This document shows positions 43,320-51,806 of a stretch of DNA of 64,000 nucleotides, piece by piece. Every line of letters starts with the position of its first letter. Position 1 is the stretch's first letter. Origin of the DNA: Methanocatella intestini. GTDB taxonomy: Archaea > Methanobacteriota > Methanobacteria > Methanobacteriales > Methanobacteriaceae. Below the pieces are notes generated by a model, which was not told where the DNA came from, made no database searches, and saw only the letters and a list, made by a program, of their open reading frames with translations. The stretch lies in the NCBI RefSeq assembly GCF_002252585.1, contig NZ_NQLD01000012.1; one strand, written 5' to 3'. Both the position numbers and the translations under genes were made by a program.

Positions 43320-44281
43320 TATACCAATACTCCATACTTGGTTCTATGAGCAACATCTAAAAATAGCTCAGTTGGATTTTCAGGATTTATTTTATGTCCC
43401 GGATATCTGTCATGAAATACAACATGATCTGAACCTGAAACAGAATATTCAACACCTACACAGTGTGGAACAATAAAAACTTCAAATCCGTAGTGCGGGC
43501 AGATTCCTTTTCCTTCAAGTCTACATAAATAACAGCTGCCGTCAGCACTTTCGTGGAAATAACCATTTTTTAAGCAGTTTTGCAGAGTATTTCCGTCACC
43601 GTGATGAATATATGGATCATATGGGCATTTCTTTATTGTTAAGGGACTGGTTGCACCTAAATAGCCTTCAGGTTTGTCAATGCCATGTGCAGTTAGATAG
43701 GCAGTTAAAGTAGCTCCATAATGAATTTTTTTATCATCATGCCAAATTCCACTATAGGGAGTTAAAATAGCATAGGGCAGGGGGTCTTTTAAGCCTTCAA
43801 CAGATGTTATACTTTTTAAATTACCTGAAAATTTGTCTTTATTTTTTGAAAGCGTTAAATGTGTTGTAACTTCTAAATTAATAGGATCATCTGTGTTTTT
43901 GATAGATATGACATCAGAAGATATTGAAACACCATATTTTTTTTCATATTCCTTGTTTTTATCATCTAATTTTTTATTTAAAACTTTTTTAATTTCTCTT
44001 TCAGAATTGAAAATATGTTTTCCGTGATAAACTTCTTCTGTAACTTCAGCTATTGAATCATGAGATAAAACCTCTAAATTTCTATTATAATCATTAACAA
44101 TATATTTGAGATTATCATTAGCTATTGAATCAGTATTTTCATTTTCTAAAGTATATATACTTGTTAAAACAAAAATTAGAATTAATATTAGAGAAGCAAT
44201 TAAAATCACAGTTGTTCCAGTTATTATATTTCCTTTAGAGTCTATTTTTAAATATTTCATCACTTGAAATTTAACTTCCAA
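43319..44281 (-). CDS. Type IV pilin-like protein (minor type, no Glu+5)
   Basis: About 313-320 residues. The likely start is the ATG at 44260 (MKYLKIDSKGNIITG) or the GTG before it; the frame opens at a TTG at 44281. After SKG comes a hydrophobic helix (TTVILIASLILILIFVLTSI) but the residue at +5 of the mature form is Gly, not Glu, as in minor pilins such as GspK. The C-terminal half is Cys-rich (CPYDPY, NCLKNG, CYLCRLEGKGICPHYG, PHC), which suggests a disulfide- or metal-stabilised exported domain. It is upstream of and coupled to the second pilin-like gene. A surface or secretion role is inference. Confidence 0.6.
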   Translation of the reverse strand: MEVKFQVMKYLKIDSKGNIITGTTVILIASLILILIFVLTSIYTLENENTDSIANDNLKYIVNDYNRNLEVLSHDSIAEVTEEVYHGKHIFNSEREIKKVLNKKLDDKNKEYEKKYGVSISSDVISIKNTDDPINLEVTTHLTLSKNKDKFSGNLKSITSVEGLKDPLPYAILTPYSGIWHDDKKIHYGATLTAYLTAHGIDKPEGYLGATSPLTIKKCPYDPYIHHGDGNTLQNCLKNGYFHESADGSCYLCRLEGKGICPHYGFEVFIVPHCVGVEYSVSGSDHVVFHDRYPGHKINPENPTELFLDVAHRTKYGVLV

Positions 44282-44419
44282 TTTATAAATTACTTTTTCA
44301 AGTGCACCAATGTGAAAAAGTGAAAATGTGTTTTTTAATGGGAATTATAAAACATATCTAACAGATTTTATTTTGAAAAATAACTTAATTTCACAAACAA
44401 TTAGATATAATAATTTTTC

Positions 44420-44920
44420 TTGTTTTACAAAACTGAAAATCGTAAAACAACTCCTCATACAATAATTAATTATATGGATTATGCAAGAAATGCTTTTATT
44501 TTGTATCAAATTAAACGTGAAAATATTAAACAAAAAAGGAAGCTATTAATATCTGATAAATATTATCTTGTTGATCCTGGATTTTATTTTATTTTTAATG
44601 GGCCCACTCAAAGGAATTAGGGTCAGTTATTAGAAAATATCGTGTTTTTAGAATTAATAAGACAAGGATATTCAATAACAATAGGAAAAATCCAAGATTT
44701 GGAAGTAGATTTTGTTTGCAGGAGGGCTAATCAGATAAAATACATTCAGGTATCTCAATCTATTTTAGATGAAAATACTAGAAAAAGAGAGTTTAAATCA
44801 TTAGAGAAAATATCTGACAGCTATCCGAAGTATGTTATATCAATGGATTCATTTGACTTTTCAGCTAATGGGATAATTCATCTTAATATAATTGATTTTT
44901 TAAAATCAGAAAATTTTTAA
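44420..44920 (+). pseudogene. Fragment of an AAA+ ATPase with DUF4143 domain, interrupted by a stop
   Basis: Only the C-terminal DUF4143 half is present: a wing-like DNA-binding segment (TIINYMDYARNAFILYQIKRENIK) then LLENIVFLELIRQGYSITIGKI and LEVDFVCRR, typical of this archaeal ATPase family. The P-loop half is missing. An in-frame TAG at 44618-44620 splits the fragment just before GQLLEN. A shadow of ancestral coding but not a working gene. Confidence 0.75.
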
Positions 44921-44953
44921 TTAGTATTACATTATCTCTAAATTTTCAGTTTT

Positions 44954-44979
44954 AAGTATTAAAAAAAATACTTTTTTAT
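44954..44979 (+). terminator. AT-rich hairpin with T-run
   Basis: AAGTATT-AAAAAA-AATACTT (44954-44973) followed by T's lies after the ATPase remnant and before the DUF35 gene. An archaeal terminator is possible; the T-run is also part of the next promoter's TATA region (TTTTTTATATTA). Confidence 0.35.
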
Positions 44980-45038
44980 ATTATTGTGTAGATACTATAC
45001 TGTAATAAAAAAATTTTTTAAATTAATGGAGGATTTGT

Positions 45039-45437
45039 ATGTCAGATACTGTTAGAACATGGCGTCATATACAACAAAGATATAATCTTATAGGTTCCAA
45101 ATGTAACACTTGTGGAGAATTATTCTTCCCATCTCGTGTAGTTTGTCCTAATTGTAGGAGGAAAGGAGATCTTGAACCTTTCCAATTCAGTGGTAAAGGA
45201 AAAATATTTACTTACTCTGTAATTAGGTCAGCTCCAGACGACTTTAAAAAAGTAGCACCTTATGCTGTTGCTGTAATTGAGTTAGAAGAAGGAGCTAAAT
45301 TAACTGCACAACTTGTTGACTGTGATGTTGACAATCTTGAAATTGGAGACCCTGTTGAAATGGTCTTCAGAAAAATTAGAGAAGATGGTGAGGACGGAGT
45401 AATCTCCTATGGTTTCAAATTTAGAGTTACAAAATAA
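45039..45437 (+). CDS. DUF35 zinc-ribbon/OB-fold protein, scaffold of the thiolase-HMGCS complex
   Basis: 132 residues. The zinc ribbon has Cys22, Cys25, Cys36 and Cys39 (CNTCGELFFPSRVVCPNC), followed by an OB-fold (GKGKIFTYSVIRSAP, AVIELEEGAKLTAQLVD). In methanogens such proteins bridge acetoacetyl-CoA thiolase and HMG-CoA synthase so that the unfavourable condensation is pulled forward. Here the partner enzymes lie at 4454-6660, 38 kb away. A GGAGG ribosome binding site precedes the ATG. Its end overlaps the start of cbiX by 29 bp. Partnership is inferred from the family. Confidence 0.88.
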   Translation: MSDTVRTWRHIQQRYNLIGSKCNTCGELFFPSRVVCPNCRRKGDLEPFQFSGKGKIFTYSVIRSAPDDFKKVAPYAVAVIELEEGAKLTAQLVDCDVDNLEIGDPVEMVFRKIREDGEDGVISYGFKFRVTK

Positions 45438-46329
45438 AATTGCAATTCTATTAGTAAGCCATGGAAGTAGTCTCCCTTTTGCAGAAACTACATTTAATGA
45501 GATTAAAGATAAATTTAACAAGGCTACTGGATTTGCTACGGAAGTAGGTTATATGAAAGTAGCCCAACCTTCCATTTCTGGAGCTGTTGAAAATTTAAAA
45601 AAAGAAGTTCCAGAACTTGAAAAAATAATAGCTATTCCTGTATTTTTAGCTCCTGGAATTCATACCAATATTGATATTCCGACTCTTTTAGGATTAAGTC
45701 CACTGGAAACTGATCCTAGATGCCCTGATGGTAATTATCCTGATGACCATTATTTATCTATTGCTGACGATGTTGATTTTAATGGAGATATTGAGTTATT
45801 ACCAGCTATTGGCCCAGATGATGATCTTTTAGAAGTTATCAATAAAAGAATTAATGAAGCATTAGCTGACTCTGAGTTAAATGGTGATGCTAAAACAGGA
45901 ATTTTATTAGTTTCTCATGGAAGCAGATTAAAATATAATAAAGAGTTTATAAGTGAAGTCTATAGGAAATTTAGCGAAACTACTGAATATCCATCTAATT
46001 TTGGATTTATGGAACTTGTAGAACCTAACATTCCGACTTCTATTAACAAGCTTATTAATGAGAATGAAATTGACAGATTAGTTGTTGTACCGGTGTTTAT
46101 AGCTCCTGGAGTTCATACAACTTCTGATATTCCAACTATTTTGGGTTTAAAAGAGGCTGATTCCCATTCACATTCACATAGTCATGAACATGGTCATGAG
46201 CATCATCATCACCATCATCATGATTTGGAAGCAATTGATTTTGAAGGGGAAATTTTATATCCGGAACCTATTGGTTCAGATAATATTTTAATTGATATCT
46301 TAGTAAAAAATATGGAAAAAGCTTTATAG
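45409..46329 (+). CDS. cbiX: Double-domain CbiX-type sirohydrochlorin chelatase, His-rich
   Basis: 306 residues containing two CbiX units: first VSHGSSLPFAETTF with FLAPGIHTNIDIPTLLG, second VSHGSRLKYNKEF with FIAPGVHTTSDIPTILG. The chelatase histidines are in the SHGS and PGxHT motifs. A His-rich stretch (SHSHSHEHGHEHHHHHHH, about 46165-46225) follows the second unit and likely stores metal. This resembles a fused dimer of the short archaeal CbiX-S that inserts cobalt (or nickel, as CfbA, for F430). It is directly followed by a second short paralogue. The start overlaps the DUF35 gene end, with GGAG upstream. Confidence 0.85.
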   Translation: MVSNLELQNKIAILLVSHGSSLPFAETTFNEIKDKFNKATGFATEVGYMKVAQPSISGAVENLKKEVPELEKIIAIPVFLAPGIHTNIDIPTLLGLSPLETDPRCPDGNYPDDHYLSIADDVDFNGDIELLPAIGPDDDLLEVINKRINEALADSELNGDAKTGILLVSHGSRLKYNKEFISEVYRKFSETTEYPSNFGFMELVEPNIPTSINKLINENEIDRLVVVPVFIAPGVHTTSDIPTILGLKEADSHSHSHSHEHGHEHHHHHHHDLEAIDFEGEILYPEPIGSDNILIDILVKNMEKAL

Positions 46330-46369
46330 ATTTTTCATATTTTTTAATTTAATTTTTTATGTGATTATA

Positions 46370-46858
46370 ATGACTAGTGATTTATCTAAAACTGGAATTT
46401 TACTTTTAAGTCATGGTAGTAGGTTAGACCAAGGTGAAAAAGTAATTGAAGCATATACACAAATGTATAAAGAAGAATTCCCTGAAGCTATTGTTGAATA
46501 TGGATTTATGGAAATGAGGGAACCTAATATTCCTCAAAGTATTAATAAATTAACTAATGGAAACGATTTGGAAAAAATCATTGTTGTCCCTGTATTTGTA
46601 GCTCATGGACTTCATACAAGAAGGGATATTCCAAAATTATTAGGAATTGAAAATGATTTTGATGAATCTGAAATATCCGGGGAACATCATGACCATGATC
46701 ATGGACATCATCATCACCACCACCATCATGACCATGACCATGATCACGATCACGAAGAAGCATTTGATTTTGATGGTGAAATCGTTTTAGCTGACCCTTT
46801 AGGTATTGATACTCGATTATATGAAATTATAAAAGACAGAGTATCTCAAAATTTATAA
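46370..46858 (+). CDS. Short CbiX/CfbA-type sirohydrochlorin chelatase, His-rich
   Basis: 162 residues from the ATG at 46370; GTGAT at 46361-46365 is its ribosome binding site, not the start. It has one CbiX unit: LLSHGSRLDQGEKV with FVAHGLHTRRDIPKLLG. A long His/Asp stretch (HHHHHHHHDHDHDHDHE, about 46690-46755) follows. It is probably the homodimeric short form, either cobaltochelatase or the nickel chelatase CfbA of F430 synthesis; the sequence does not decide. A hairpin terminator follows. Confidence 0.82.
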   Translation: MTSDLSKTGILLLSHGSRLDQGEKVIEAYTQMYKEEFPEAIVEYGFMEMREPNIPQSINKLTNGNDLEKIIVVPVFVAHGLHTRRDIPKLLGIENDFDESEISGEHHDHDHGHHHHHHHHDHDHDHDHEEAFDFDGEIVLADPLGIDTRLYEIIKDRVSQNL

Positions 46859-46867
46859 TTCCTTAAT

Positions 46868-46889
46868 CATCACCACTTTGGTGGTGGTG
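46868..46889 (+). terminator. Terminator hairpin after the chelatase genes
   Basis: CATCACCAC-TTTG-GTGGTGGTG forms a 9-bp stem with a TTTG loop and one G-T pair, about 10 bases after the stop codon. It is the strongest hairpin in this stretch, followed by a T-containing run. Confidence 0.6.
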
Positions 46890-46978
46890 AACTACTTTTC
46901 ATATTAAACATTTATATATTATAAAATGTATAATTTATATTACATTATTGAAAAAATAATGATATTTTTTGTGATATT

Positions 46979-48574
46979 ATGAAGTTTAATAAAATATTTT
47001 TATTTACTTTAATATTATTAGCAGCTTTATCTTTTTCAGCTGTAAGTGCTGAATCTGTTGATGGTGATGATACTGTTGCTATAAATGATGCTAATAATGT
47101 TATTGTATCAGAACAAAGTTTTACAGATGTAATTAGCGCATCTGAACCTACTGTTTCAGATGATGTTAATCAAAATTCAAGTACTGGTGGGGATGTACCT
47201 GCTCCTTCTACTAATACTTCCACTGGCGATAATGGAACTGCTGGTGGCAATGGAACTAATTCCTCAACTCCTGAAAAAAATAGTACTATAATTTCTGAGG
47301 ATATTTCATTATTCTATAAAAATGGTACTAAATTTTCTGCTATTTTCTTAGATGAAAACGGAAAAGCATTAGCTAATCAAAACATTACCTTTGTTATTAA
47401 TGGTGTAGCTTATAATAAAACCACTGATAAAAACGGTGCTGCTGATATTGGTATTAATCTTGCACCAGGTAGCTATGTTATAGAATCTAAAAATTTAGCT
47501 ACTAATGAATCAGTTAAAAATAATGTAACTGTTATTTCAACAATTAATACAGCTAATGTTGTTAAATTATATAGAAATGGCACTCATTATTATGCTACTT
47601 TTGTAGATGGTCAAGGCAATGTTTTAGCTAATAAAACTGTTAAATTTAATATTAATGGTGTTTTCTATACTAAACCTACTGATGCAAATGGTACTGCTAG
47701 ATTAAACATTTGGTTATATCCTGGTAAATACATATTAACTGCTTATAATCCAATTAATAATGAAGCAAAAGCATGTAATGTTACTGTTTTATCTACTATT
47801 AATGGAACTGACGTTACAAAATACTACAGAAATGATACTCATTATTCTGCAGTTATTGTAGATAGTAACGGTACTCCTGTAGCTAATAAAACTGTTAGAT
47901 TAAACATTAATGGTGTTTTCTATAACAAAACCACTGATGAAAACGGTACTGTTAGACTAAATATTTGGTTACTTCCAGGTAATTATACTATAACTGTTTA
48001 CAATCCAAGTAATGGGGAAGAAAACTCAAACAAAGTAATTGTTTTACCTAAACTTATTGCAAAAGACATGACTATGGATTATCAGGCTGGTAAAAATTAC
48101 ACAGTTAAAGTAGTAGATGGACAAGGAAAAGCTTTAGCTAACCAAACTGTTAAAATAAATATTAATGGTGTAATATATACTAAAACCACTGATGCAAATG
48201 GTATTGCTTATTTAGGTATTAGATTAAACCCAGGTAATTATGTATGTACTTCTTACTGGAATGATTCATTTGTTTCAACTAAAATTGTTGTAAATAAATT
48301 AACAGCTTCAATATCTATTTTAACTCCTACAGTTAAAAAAGGAGATTACTACAAAGTTAAAATTACAGATAAAAAATCTAACAATCCTATTGTAAATCAC
48401 TTAGTTATATTTGTCTACAATGGAACTGCATATGGTGCATATTCTGATAATGAAGGTATTGCTAAAATTAAAATAGGATTACCTGCTGGATCTTATCAAT
48501 TAATCACTGCTATCCAAAACAGTAATTGGTATCAAAATATTCAGGTACATAGTACTCTTAAGGTTACAGCTTAA
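46979..48574 (+). CDS. Secreted Ig-like-repeat adhesin-like protein (five repeats)
   Basis: 531 residues. A signal peptide cuts at VSA|E (24). A Ser/Thr/Asn/Gly-rich linker fills about 60-100. Then five Ig-like units of about 84 aa share NGTxYYATFVDGQGN / ANKTVKFNINGVFYTKTTDANGTARLNIWLYPGKY-type patterns. Many N-x-T/S sites suggest heavy glycosylation. No membrane anchor is visible at the end. It is a homologue of the neighbours at 50693 and 15185. The ATG follows a TGTGATATT site. A hairpin terminator lies right after the stop. Confidence 0.82.
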   Translation: MKFNKIFLFTLILLAALSFSAVSAESVDGDDTVAINDANNVIVSEQSFTDVISASEPTVSDDVNQNSSTGGDVPAPSTNTSTGDNGTAGGNGTNSSTPEKNSTIISEDISLFYKNGTKFSAIFLDENGKALANQNITFVINGVAYNKTTDKNGAADIGINLAPGSYVIESKNLATNESVKNNVTVISTINTANVVKLYRNGTHYYATFVDGQGNVLANKTVKFNINGVFYTKPTDANGTARLNIWLYPGKYILTAYNPINNEAKACNVTVLSTINGTDVTKYYRNDTHYSAVIVDSNGTPVANKTVRLNINGVFYNKTTDENGTVRLNIWLLPGNYTITVYNPSNGEENSNKVIVLPKLIAKDMTMDYQAGKNYTVKVVDGQGKALANQTVKININGVIYTKTTDANGIAYLGIRLNPGNYVCTSYWNDSFVSTKIVVNKLTASISILTPTVKKGDYYKVKITDKKSNNPIVNHLVIFVYNGTAYGAYSDNEGIAKIKIGLPAGSYQLITAIQNSNWYQNIQVHSTLKVTA

Positions 48575-48578
48575 TTAA

Positions 48579-48594
48579 GTGGGATTTTTCCCAC
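48579..48594 (+). terminator. Terminator hairpin after the five-repeat adhesin gene
   Basis: GTGGGA-TTTT-TCCCAC, a perfect 6-bp stem right after the stop codon, followed by AATTTTTACTTTTTT. Confidence 0.65.
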
Positions 48595-48839
48595 AATTTT
48601 TACTTTTTTTAACTATATATTAAAAATTTTTAATATATTCGATAATAAAATTTCTTTTAGTATATTTTTTCTCAATTTCATTAAAAGTTATTCTAAAGCC
48701 TCTTATTAACTATACTTTAATTTTCATAAAATTAATTAGAAAAAAATATATTCTACTTTTATATACATAATTATTATATGGTAGTTAGATTGTAAGTTTA
48801 CCTAATGTCTATTTAGCATATATTTAAGTTAAAATAATT

Positions 48840-50537
48840 ATGAGTGTTTACATGAATTTTAAGTATGTCATTGTATTATTTATTTTAGTTTTAGTTAGTT
48901 CTGTATCTTTTGTATCAGCTACAGATTCATCATTTTCTGAAATAGATAATGCTAATTTTAAAAGTAATCAGAGTTTATATGAAGATTTAGAAGTACAGGA
49001 CACTAATAAAATAGAAAATAATTTTGATTTAAAAAAGGTTAATTCTGATTTTATTGAAGATACTAGCAATATAACTGAAGAGTATAGTATCAATATTAAA
49101 AATATTACTATTGGAAATGGAACTAATAATACAAATATTTTTAAAACAGTAATTAAAGGAGATGATATATCTATAACAAATTCAAATAATCTTCCAATTA
49201 CTATTAAAACATACACTACAACTATTTATCAAACAGAACAGCTTAATTTGTATCTTTTAACATCAAGTGGAAGAGTGATATTAAATAATCAACCAATAAC
49301 TATCACTTTAAATGGTGTTTCATATACTAAATATTTTGATGAAAACGGAATTGCTTCTATAAATATAAATTTATTGGCACGTTCAACACCGTATTCAGTT
49401 AACTGCTATTTTTCAGGCTATGGTAATTTTTTATCATCTTCATTATCCTTTAATATGAAAGTTATACAAAAAAGTGTTAATTTATATTATTTAACAAATG
49501 TGGTTAATAAAGGTGTTAGTGACGAAGGATTTAGGGTAAAACTAATTGATCAATTTAAAGTCCCAGTCGGAAATAAAGTAGTTAAAATTAAAATAAATGG
49601 TGTTACTTATTCAAAAAATTCTAATAGCCGGGGCATTGCAAATTTAAATATTAATCTTAATCCTGGAATATATAGTGTTGATTATTGGTATGATAATGAA
49701 GAAAAAGGATATAGTTCTTTAGCTAAGCAAACAGTGAGTTTAACGGTAAAAAATGATGGTAATAATTTAATTAAAACAACAATTTCACGTTTAAATTATA
49801 CAATTCAAGAATCTGGTGAAATTTCAATTAAACTATCTGATGTAAATGGAAATCCAATTTCAAACAAAAATATAAAATTATTTTTGGATAATTATAATTT
49901 AATATCTAGTAATACAAATAATGAAGGTATAGCTTATTTTAACCTATTTGGTACTAGTTTTCTTAATACTGTAATTACTTTTGTTTTTGAGGGAGATTCT
50001 GTTTATAGAGCTACAGGAGTTGCTGATACATACATAGGTATTGAAAAAAGTACATCTAATAAATATTCTTCTTCAGATTCAAATGGTGGATCAAACATAC
50101 CATTATCTTATTATAAAACATATTATAATGTATATGATAATTATACTAGTGCATATATTCAAAAATTAGCTAGTACATTAACTGCATCATGTAATGATGA
50201 TTTAGAAAAAACAATGGCAATTCATCATTATGTGTATATGATAAATTATGAAAATTATGGTAATCATAAATATGGGGGAAAAGAAAGTTTGCTTAGATAT
50301 GCTGGAAATTGTCTTGATAAAACTTCTGCTTTTGTAACATTATTAAGGGCAGTTAATATTCCTGTTCGTTATGTTTTAGGTGATAATTTTCCTTCATCTA
50401 CTGAGGGTCATGCATGGGCACAAGTTTGTTTTGATAATACATGGGTTGTTTCAGAAGTAACTAATACTCTTTTATTTGGGGATTGGGAACATGGTGCATC
50501 ATATTCAAATAAACAATATGGTGTAATTGTTTCTTAA
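48840..50537 (+). CDS. Surface protein with Ig-like repeats and transglutaminase-like domain
   Basis: 565 residues. Signal peptide to about residue 27 (the ATG at 48852 would start MNFKYV and is equally plausible). An Asn-rich linker, three Ig-like units (about 120-400), a Ser-rich linker, and a C-terminal transglutaminase-like domain (about 420-565). Catalytic candidates: Cys491 (AGNCLDKTSAF), His524 (EGHAWAQV), and Glu539 (VVSEVTNT), where most family members have Asp in WVPVDPT. Cys proteases of this fold include pseudomurein endopeptidases, so a wall-modifying role is possible. A neighbour of two other surface proteins. Confidence 0.8.
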   Translation: MSVYMNFKYVIVLFILVLVSSVSFVSATDSSFSEIDNANFKSNQSLYEDLEVQDTNKIENNFDLKKVNSDFIEDTSNITEEYSINIKNITIGNGTNNTNIFKTVIKGDDISITNSNNLPITIKTYTTTIYQTEQLNLYLLTSSGRVILNNQPITITLNGVSYTKYFDENGIASININLLARSTPYSVNCYFSGYGNFLSSSLSFNMKVIQKSVNLYYLTNVVNKGVSDEGFRVKLIDQFKVPVGNKVVKIKINGVTYSKNSNSRGIANLNINLNPGIYSVDYWYDNEEKGYSSLAKQTVSLTVKNDGNNLIKTTISRLNYTIQESGEISIKLSDVNGNPISNKNIKLFLDNYNLISSNTNNEGIAYFNLFGTSFLNTVITFVFEGDSVYRATGVADTYIGIEKSTSNKYSSSDSNGGSNIPLSYYKTYYNVYDNYTSAYIQKLASTLTASCNDDLEKTMAIHHYVYMINYENYGNHKYGGKESLLRYAGNCLDKTSAFVTLLRAVNIPVRYVLGDNFPSSTEGHAWAQVCFDNTWVVSEVTNTLLFGDWEHGASYSNKQYGVIVS

Positions 50538-50692
50538 ATTATACTTTTTTAATTTTCTTTTTTTGAGTCTGTAAAATTTTTACATAATTTTTCCTAAAAT
50601 TTAGATAGTAAAATATATATGCCATCATTGTAAAATATATTTAACATAGTACTAAGTTATAATGTACTATTTGAAAAAGCAAGGATGATGCT

Positions 50693-51730
50693 ATGAAATT
50701 TAAAAAAACATTTTTAATTTTATTATTCGCATTAACTATCTTTTCAATTTCTGCTGTAAGTGCTGAAGATGTTGATTCCAATAATACTTATGAAGTATCT
50801 TTAGATTCAGCTGAAATTTTAATGTCTGGAGAAATAACTGAAATGCCAGTTAAAGACACTCCAGTAGAACAAACAGGTATTATTTCAGAGAATATGACTA
50901 AACATTATGGAGATGATGCTCCGTTTTGTGCTAATTTCACTGATAAAAACGGCACTCCATTAGCTAATGAAACTGTAACTTTCACAATTAATAATGTAAG
51001 TTATAATAAAACTACAGATTCTGATGGTGTTGCTAAATTAAATATTACTTTAGAGTCTGGAAAATATATTATAGCTACTTACAATCCGTCTACTAATAAA
51101 ACAGCAATCAACACTATAAATATTTTATCAGGTATTGAAGGTAAGGATATTACTAAATTCTGTAGAAATGGAACTCACTACATTGCTAAATTATACGATA
51201 AAACAGGTAAAGCATTAGTTAATCAAACAGTTCGTTTTAATATTCATGGAGTATTTTACAACCGAACTACTGATGAAAATGGAAGAGTTATATTAAATAT
51301 TAGTCTGGATCCAGGCAAATATGTTATAACTGTTTATAATTTAGTCACTGGTGAACAGGCAGCAAATAATGTTACTGTATTATCAAGAATGACAATGGTT
51401 GATTTAGTTCAAAAATCTAAAGACATGATAACATATGTAAGGGATTATCACAGTGTCGGATGTTTGGTTACTGTTCTTGATGATTTGGGAAAACCTTTAG
51501 CTAATCAGAATGTAACATTAAATGTTAACGGAATAATCCAAAATAAAACCACAGGCGGAAACGGAACAGTTGAAGTATGGTTTGCTTTAAAAGAGTATAA
51601 AGAATATAATATTTGTACTGCAACTTCTGGAAACTTTTTTGTTTCACAAAAGCTTTTAACAAATAGGGCTTTTATTACAGGAGATGATTCAAAATATCAG
51701 CCATCTGCTGTGAATGCGGGTAAAATATAA
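50693..51730 (+). CDS. Secreted Ig-like-repeat adhesin-like protein (three repeats)
   Basis: 345 residues. A signal peptide near identical in style to the five-repeat protein (VSA|E at 24). Three Ig-like units: NGTPLANETVTFTINNVSYN, GTHYIAKLYDKTGKALVNQTVRF and a divergent third (DDLGKPLANQNVTLNVNG). It is rich in N-x-T sites and has no anchor at the C-terminus. Probably derived by duplication from the same family. Terminator-like hairpin follows. Confidence 0.8.
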   Translation: MKFKKTFLILLFALTIFSISAVSAEDVDSNNTYEVSLDSAEILMSGEITEMPVKDTPVEQTGIISENMTKHYGDDAPFCANFTDKNGTPLANETVTFTINNVSYNKTTDSDGVAKLNITLESGKYIIATYNPSTNKTAINTINILSGIEGKDITKFCRNGTHYIAKLYDKTGKALVNQTVRFNIHGVFYNRTTDENGRVILNISLDPGKYVITVYNLVTGEQAANNVTVLSRMTMVDLVQKSKDMITYVRDYHSVGCLVTVLDDLGKPLANQNVTLNVNGIIQNKTTGGNGTVEVWFALKEYKEYNICTATSGNFFVSQKLLTNRAFITGDDSKYQPSAVNAGKI

Positions 51731-51736
51731 TTTTTT

Positions 51737-51754
51737 GAAAGTTATTTAACTTTC
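51737..51754 (+). terminator. Terminator hairpin after the three-repeat adhesin gene
   Basis: GAAAGTTA-TT-TAACTTTC, an 8-bp stem seven bases after the stop, followed by a T-rich run (TTTCTTTTTTTC). Confidence 0.6.
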
Positions 51755-51806
51755 ATTTCTTTTTTTCTAAAAACTTATTTAATCTATAAAACTTATATTA
51801 TTATTC

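Noticed and set aside
44261..44275. Another origin box (CACTTGAAAT) near the pilin-like gene
   Set aside because: A single match inside or next to a gene start, far from the orc1/cdc6 array; likely chance.
44618..44620. TAG as a pyrrolysine codon in the DUF4143 fragment
   Set aside because: The protein lacks its ATPase half, and no pyrrolysine genes are seen; ordinary pseudogene decay explains it.
46578..46763. His/Asp-rich open frame on the minus strand
   Set aside because: Antisense shadow of the His tract of the short chelatase gene.
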